DNA of 45,833 nucleotides. Origin: Chloroflexota bacterium (lineage in GTDB: Bacteria; Chloroflexota; Dehalococcoidia; JACPPY01). A program made the translations under genes and the position numbers. This document shows positions 43,012 to 45,833 of the stretch, piece after piece (the stretch's first letter is position 1; each line of letters opens with the position of its first letter). Below the pieces are notes generated by a model that saw nothing but the letters and a program-made list of their open reading frames with translations, did no database searches and was not told the origin of the DNA. Where the stretch lies: contig JACPPY010000028.1 of the NCBI GenBank assembly GCA_016190755.1, positions 1 through 45,833 on the forward strand, read 5' to 3'.

Positions 43012-43712
43012 CGGCTTTTGTTATCCTCCTCTCATACGTGTTCGGTTCTATCCCTACTGCGTATCTGGCGGCCAGGTGGCTGCGCGGCGTAGACATTCGG
43101 AGCCGAGGCACTGGCCAGGTAGGCGGGTCAAATGCCTGGCATAGCGTCTCACGCAAGGTAGGAGTAGCCGTAGTTCTGGTTGATCTGCTCAAAGGCCTCC
43201 TCGGCGTGCTCATAGCTAGGCTGCTGGGTGCCAGCACAGAAGTGCAGGTGGCCGCCGGCATAGCCGCTGTCATTGGTCATAACTGGTCGTTGTTCCTGCG
43301 CCTTGGCGGTGGCCGGGGCATAGCCACTATGGGTGGAGCATTGCTCCTGCTGGCGCCGCGCGAGCTTGTCGTGTTCGGCTTGTTCATACTTGCGGGCCTG
43401 CTGATGACCTCTATCCCGCTGGGGGTAGTCTTTGGCCTGGCCTCGCTTCCAATAACGAGCTGGCTGTTGGGAGAGCCATTTGCCCTGACGATCGGCTGCC
43501 TGGCCATATTTCTGCTGGTGCTTTTCAAGCGGGTCGTGCCGCGCCGGCGGTGGCCTTCCGGCGACCTGAAACGTGTGGTACTGTACCGCGTGTTGTTCGA
43601 CCGGGATGTGCGCAGTCGAGAGGCGTGGATAAGCGGCCGGGCACGAGATGTAGCTTCCACTCGCCACAGGCGCGACGGCTCAGGCAACCACGATGATCAG
43701 GGGTCCGATTGA
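43002..43712 (+). CDS. plsY: PlsY-like glycerol-3-phosphate acyltransferase
   Basis: The start is the ATG at 43002 (MLLTAFVILLSYVFGSIPTAYLAA), inside the end of the hydrolase gene, and gives 236 residues. The frame extending upstream to 42945 has non-membrane sequence that is only hydrolase shadow. Signatures are SIPTAYLAARW, 'SRGTGQVGGSNAW' (the GSGNxGATN motif, diverged) and GHNWSLFLRLGGGRGIATM (GHxxPxFxxxxGGKGxAT with Arg for Lys). PlsY transfers acyl from acyl-phosphate to glycerol-3-phosphate to begin phospholipid synthesis. The motif changes suggest a second, divergent paralogue or altered substrate. A hydrophilic tail of about 45 residues is longer than usual. Confidence 0.8.
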   Translation: MLLTAFVILLSYVFGSIPTAYLAARWLRGVDIRSRGTGQVGGSNAWHSVSRKVGVAVVLVDLLKGLLGVLIARLLGASTEVQVAAGIAAVIGHNWSLFLRLGGGRGIATMGGALLLLAPRELVVFGLFILAGLLMTSIPLGVVFGLASLPITSWLLGEPFALTIGCLAIFLLVLFKRVVPRRRWPSGDLKRVVLYRVLFDRDVRSREAWISGRARDVASTRHRRDGSGNHDDQGSD

Positions 43713-43713
43713 G

Positions 43714-44205
43714 ATGCGCTGCGTTGTCCATCCGTCGGTGGAGACCAACCTCCGCTGCGCTGGCTGCGAGAAGCCTATTTGTCCCCGGTGTATGGTCACT
43801 ACTCCGGTAGGTATGAAATGCCGCGATTGCGCAGGTCTGCGCCAGCTGCCGGTGTTCCAGGTGTCGGCGCTACACTACCTCAAGGCTTGCGGAGTCGGAC
43901 TGCTGCTAGCCATCGCCTTCGGCCTGGCGTGGACCATCGTGCGTCTATTTGTCCCCTATTCCGGGATATTCAGTTTTGTGATAGCCCTGGGCGTGGGGTA
44001 CGGCGTTGCGGAGCTTATGAGCCGGTCGGTGAACAGGAAGCGGGGCACCGGCCTGGCCGTCATGGCTGGCGCGTTTGCAGGTATTTGTTACACGCTCTCG
44101 CTGCTGGTGTTCCCGCGTTTCTTTGGCTTGCACTACGGCACAGGCATCTGGGACCTGCTCATCGTTGCTGCCGCGATCGCAGTGGCTGTGAACCAGTTGC
44201 GGTAG
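43714..44205 (+). CDS. B-box-type zinc-binding membrane protein
   Basis: The start is placed at the ATG at 43714 (MRCVVHPSVETNLRC), which is where relatives begin and lies 1 bp after the plsY stop. The ATG at 43693 would add seven residues. The 163-residue product has an N-terminal zinc motif: C-x4-H pattern, 'LRCAGCEKPICPRCMVTTPVGMKCRDCA', eight Cys/His ligands for two zinc ions. Three or four membrane segments follow. This arrangement is frequent in Chloroflexota and Actinobacteria, where the zinc domain is thought to bind a partner at the membrane. No function is established. Confidence 0.8.
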   Translation: MRCVVHPSVETNLRCAGCEKPICPRCMVTTPVGMKCRDCAGLRQLPVFQVSALHYLKACGVGLLLAIAFGLAWTIVRLFVPYSGIFSFVIALGVGYGVAELMSRSVNRKRGTGLAVMAGAFAGICYTLSLLVFPRFFGLHYGTGIWDLLIVAAAIAVAVNQLR

Positions 44206-44222
44206 GGTGGCGCGGGCCTCGC

Positions 44223-45470
44223 TCAGCTCCTTTGTCGTGTCTGAGGAACGCCTACAAGTATGCCCAGCAATATCACGACCGACACACCGCCGGCAAAAAC
44301 TAGCGCCAGTGGCGCACCAGCAGCGGCGGCGATGGACCCTGAGACCATGCTGCCCGCCGGACCAAGCCCGTTGAATGTCTCCCTCAGGGACATCACCCTT
44401 CCGCGAACCTCATCCGAAATCATTTCCTGGATGACGGTGTTGTTCAGCGTCAAGAACGTTGTATTGGCCCCACCGACAAACACCAGCAGCACCAGGGACA
44501 AGGCGAAAGTCGTTGAAGATGCGAAAAAGATCAAGCCTACACCCTGAGCGATGCCTCCGATCAGCAATAGCAGCCCCTTTCGTCGAAAGTTTACCAGTGA
44601 GGCCAGGATGAAAGTCGCTGCCAGTGATCCTGCCCCGGGCCCAGCATTGAGGATGCCATACAGGTCAGGACCTATATGGAGGTTGTTCGTGGCAAAATAA
44701 GGCAGCAGTCCTGTGTAAGTATTGGTGAGGAAGTAGGGAAGAAGATAGAGGAGGATTTGAGTCAACACCGGCCTGTGCTCACCCACATAGCGCATTCCAT
44801 CCTTGAAATTGCTGAAGGCGGTCTTTTTCTTGGCCCCGAGAGACGTGGCTGGAACATGTATCCGGCTCAGCCAGCCGATGGCGAGTACTCCGCCCAATGC
44901 CTTGACTCCCAGCACAGGCGTGGTGCCTGCAAGGCCGATAATGAGGCCAGAAAGAGGCGCTCCTACTATGCGGGAGACGGTGACCGAGGCGTTGTCGAGT
45001 GTGATAGCGTTGAGCAGGTGTTCCCTTTTTACCATGTTGGGCAACATGGAATGTCTGGCCGGGTGGTTGAAGCCGGTCAGGACCCCGGCCAGCGCTGAGT
45101 ACGCCAGGATGTGCCAGGGCTCTATATGGCCCACATGCACCAGTGCGGCTATGGCGATCGAAGAAGCGGCGGAGATTGCCAGCGCAAACACCAGCACGCG
45201 GCGCCTGTCAAAACGGTCTGCCGTGATGCCGCCAGCGGAGGCAAATAGCACCATCGGCAGATGGCGAAGTGTGACCATAAGGGTACCCATGACAGGAGAG
45301 TTTGTCATCTGGTTGAGAAGCCACAGGAGGGCGGTGGTCTCCATCCATTCCCCCATGTGCTCGGTCCATGATCCCAGCCACAGGAGGCGGTAGTTCCTAT
45401 ATAGAGTCATGGAGGCGAAAGTGCGGGCCAACATATGAGGTTTCTTCTCAGGAGTGGCAACAGTCCCCAT
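44223..45470 (-). CDS. MFS exporter (EntS/MFS_3-like)
   Basis: The start is the ATG at 45470 with GGGAGG upstream. A frame to 45530 adds 20 residues without better support. The 415 residues form about 12 membrane helices. Signature A between helices 2 and 3 is 'GGITADRFDRRRVLVFALAI', and 'LAGVLTGFNHPARHSMLPNMV' and 'ISDEVRGRVMSLRETFNGLGPAGSMVSGSIA' are typical of the MFS_3 group that includes enterobactin exporter EntS and macrolide exporters. The substrate cannot be inferred. It is convergent with the zinc protein gene, with 17 bp between the stops, and transcribed toward it. Confidence 0.88.
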   Translation of the reverse strand: MGTVATPEKKPHMLARTFASMTLYRNYRLLWLGSWTEHMGEWMETTALLWLLNQMTNSPVMGTLMVTLRHLPMVLFASAGGITADRFDRRRVLVFALAISAASSIAIAALVHVGHIEPWHILAYSALAGVLTGFNHPARHSMLPNMVKREHLLNAITLDNASVTVSRIVGAPLSGLIIGLAGTTPVLGVKALGGVLAIGWLSRIHVPATSLGAKKKTAFSNFKDGMRYVGEHRPVLTQILLYLLPYFLTNTYTGLLPYFATNNLHIGPDLYGILNAGPGAGSLAATFILASLVNFRRKGLLLLIGGIAQGVGLIFFASSTTFALSLVLLVFVGGANTTFLTLNNTVIQEMISDEVRGRVMSLRETFNGLGPAGSMVSGSIAAAAGAPLALVFAGGVSVVILLGILVGVPQTRQRS

Positions 45471-45833
45471 GATGGAGATCGCCTCCCCAAAAACTTGCCC
45501 GGCCGGGACAGAACTAGCTCTTCTTTGCAAAAGCGGCGCCCGGCATGCGGTGATCGTTTAATAATATCAGCAAGCGCTACCTGGAAACAAGGTTCTATGC
45601 GTCTAAATGTTGATGTTCTATGATTGCAACCCTACAGCCCGTTCTCAGAATACGTTGGCGCTAGGGGCTCCCACCGGACACCTATGGGTGGCGCACGTCA
45701 TCAGCTATTTAACTCGGTGTGCAAGTATTCATGAAAGAAGTTCAGCCAGATGTAGCGGGGCATTGCCCTGATTGGCGTTGAGGAGAAGGGCTATGCTATG
45801 GGCCAGCACTTTGCGAAGTATCCGGCTTACCAG
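45471..45833. other. Right-hand flank, possible start of a gene off the edge
   Basis: No complete gene is seen. At the very end an ATG at 45798 (MGQHFAKYPAYQ) stays open to the edge, with GAGGAGAAGGG about 8-15 nt upstream. The codons before it in the same frame back to a TAG at 45753 also look protein-like. It is too short to identify. Confidence 0.3.

Noticed and set aside
1-45833. tRNA, rRNA, CRISPR arrays, insertion sequences and integrase sites
   Set aside because: A read of both strands for T-loop-like sequence, spaced direct repeats, terminal inverted repeats and transposase motifs gave nothing convincing.

Overview
The window looks like a chromosomal piece of a Dehalococcoidia-like member of the Chloroflexota, or a close relative. 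This is inference from gene content: ribonuclease Y followed by a YmdB-type phosphoesterase and a PHP phosphatase, HslU, abundant acyl-CoA metabolism, hydantoinase, MmgE/PrpD and CaiB families, B-box-type zinc proteins, and use of selenocysteine. No rRNA, tRNA, CRISPR array, transposase or phage gene was seen.

Layout. (1) 1-9,175: the end of a glycosyltransferase, an antiporter remnant, a TrkH potassium channel subunit, a two-component system on the minus strand, two small proteins, an ArsB/NhaD-type ion transporter, a tandem universal stress protein, GlgC and a ChaB-like protein. This reads as an ion homeostasis, stress and glycogen block. (2) 9,574-25,712: a catabolic and uptake island. It holds HyuB-HyuA, a cupin, a short-chain dehydrogenase remnant, a lipoprotein-permease ABC pair, an isochorismatase-like hydrolase and an MmgE/PrpD protein. 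On the minus strand lies a second lipoprotein-permease pair followed by a selenoprotein, and then a divergent CaiB/BaiF CoA-transferase or racemase. (3) 25,751-29,524, minus strand: PadR regulator, a small CxxC protein, a TauE/SafE exporter, a nucleotide-sugar-epimerase-like reductase and an acyl-CoA dehydrogenase, probably one operon. (4) 29,606-32,086: a large secreted metalloprotease with five repeats. (5) 32,307-36,961: an acyl-CoA dehydrogenase divergent from two CoA ligases, with a long dyad between them. (6) 37,036-45,470: hslU, then the compact run rny-ymdB-PHP-hydrolase-plsY-zinc protein, then an MFS exporter.

The main discovery is at 19,671-21,314. Two ORFs that look separate are one 547-residue gene read through an in-frame TGA at 21,000-21,002. 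The TGA sits in a Sec-Gly-Gly-Cys motif that matches the UGSC (seleno)protein family. A 33-nt hairpin begins three nucleotides after the TGA, at the spacing expected of a bacterial SECIS. The UGSC-type domain is fused to a conserved-looking C-terminal domain of about 350 residues that I cannot name, and the gene is the last of an apparent operon with an ABC binding lipoprotein and a fused permease.

Regulatory signals that can be read directly include a perfect TTGACA-17-TATAAT promoter (14,121), back-to-back promoters whose -35 boxes form a palindrome (24,385-24,445), a TTGACA-17-TATAGT promoter for rny (38,824), and dyads in front of padR (29,528) and between the acyl-CoA genes (33,659).
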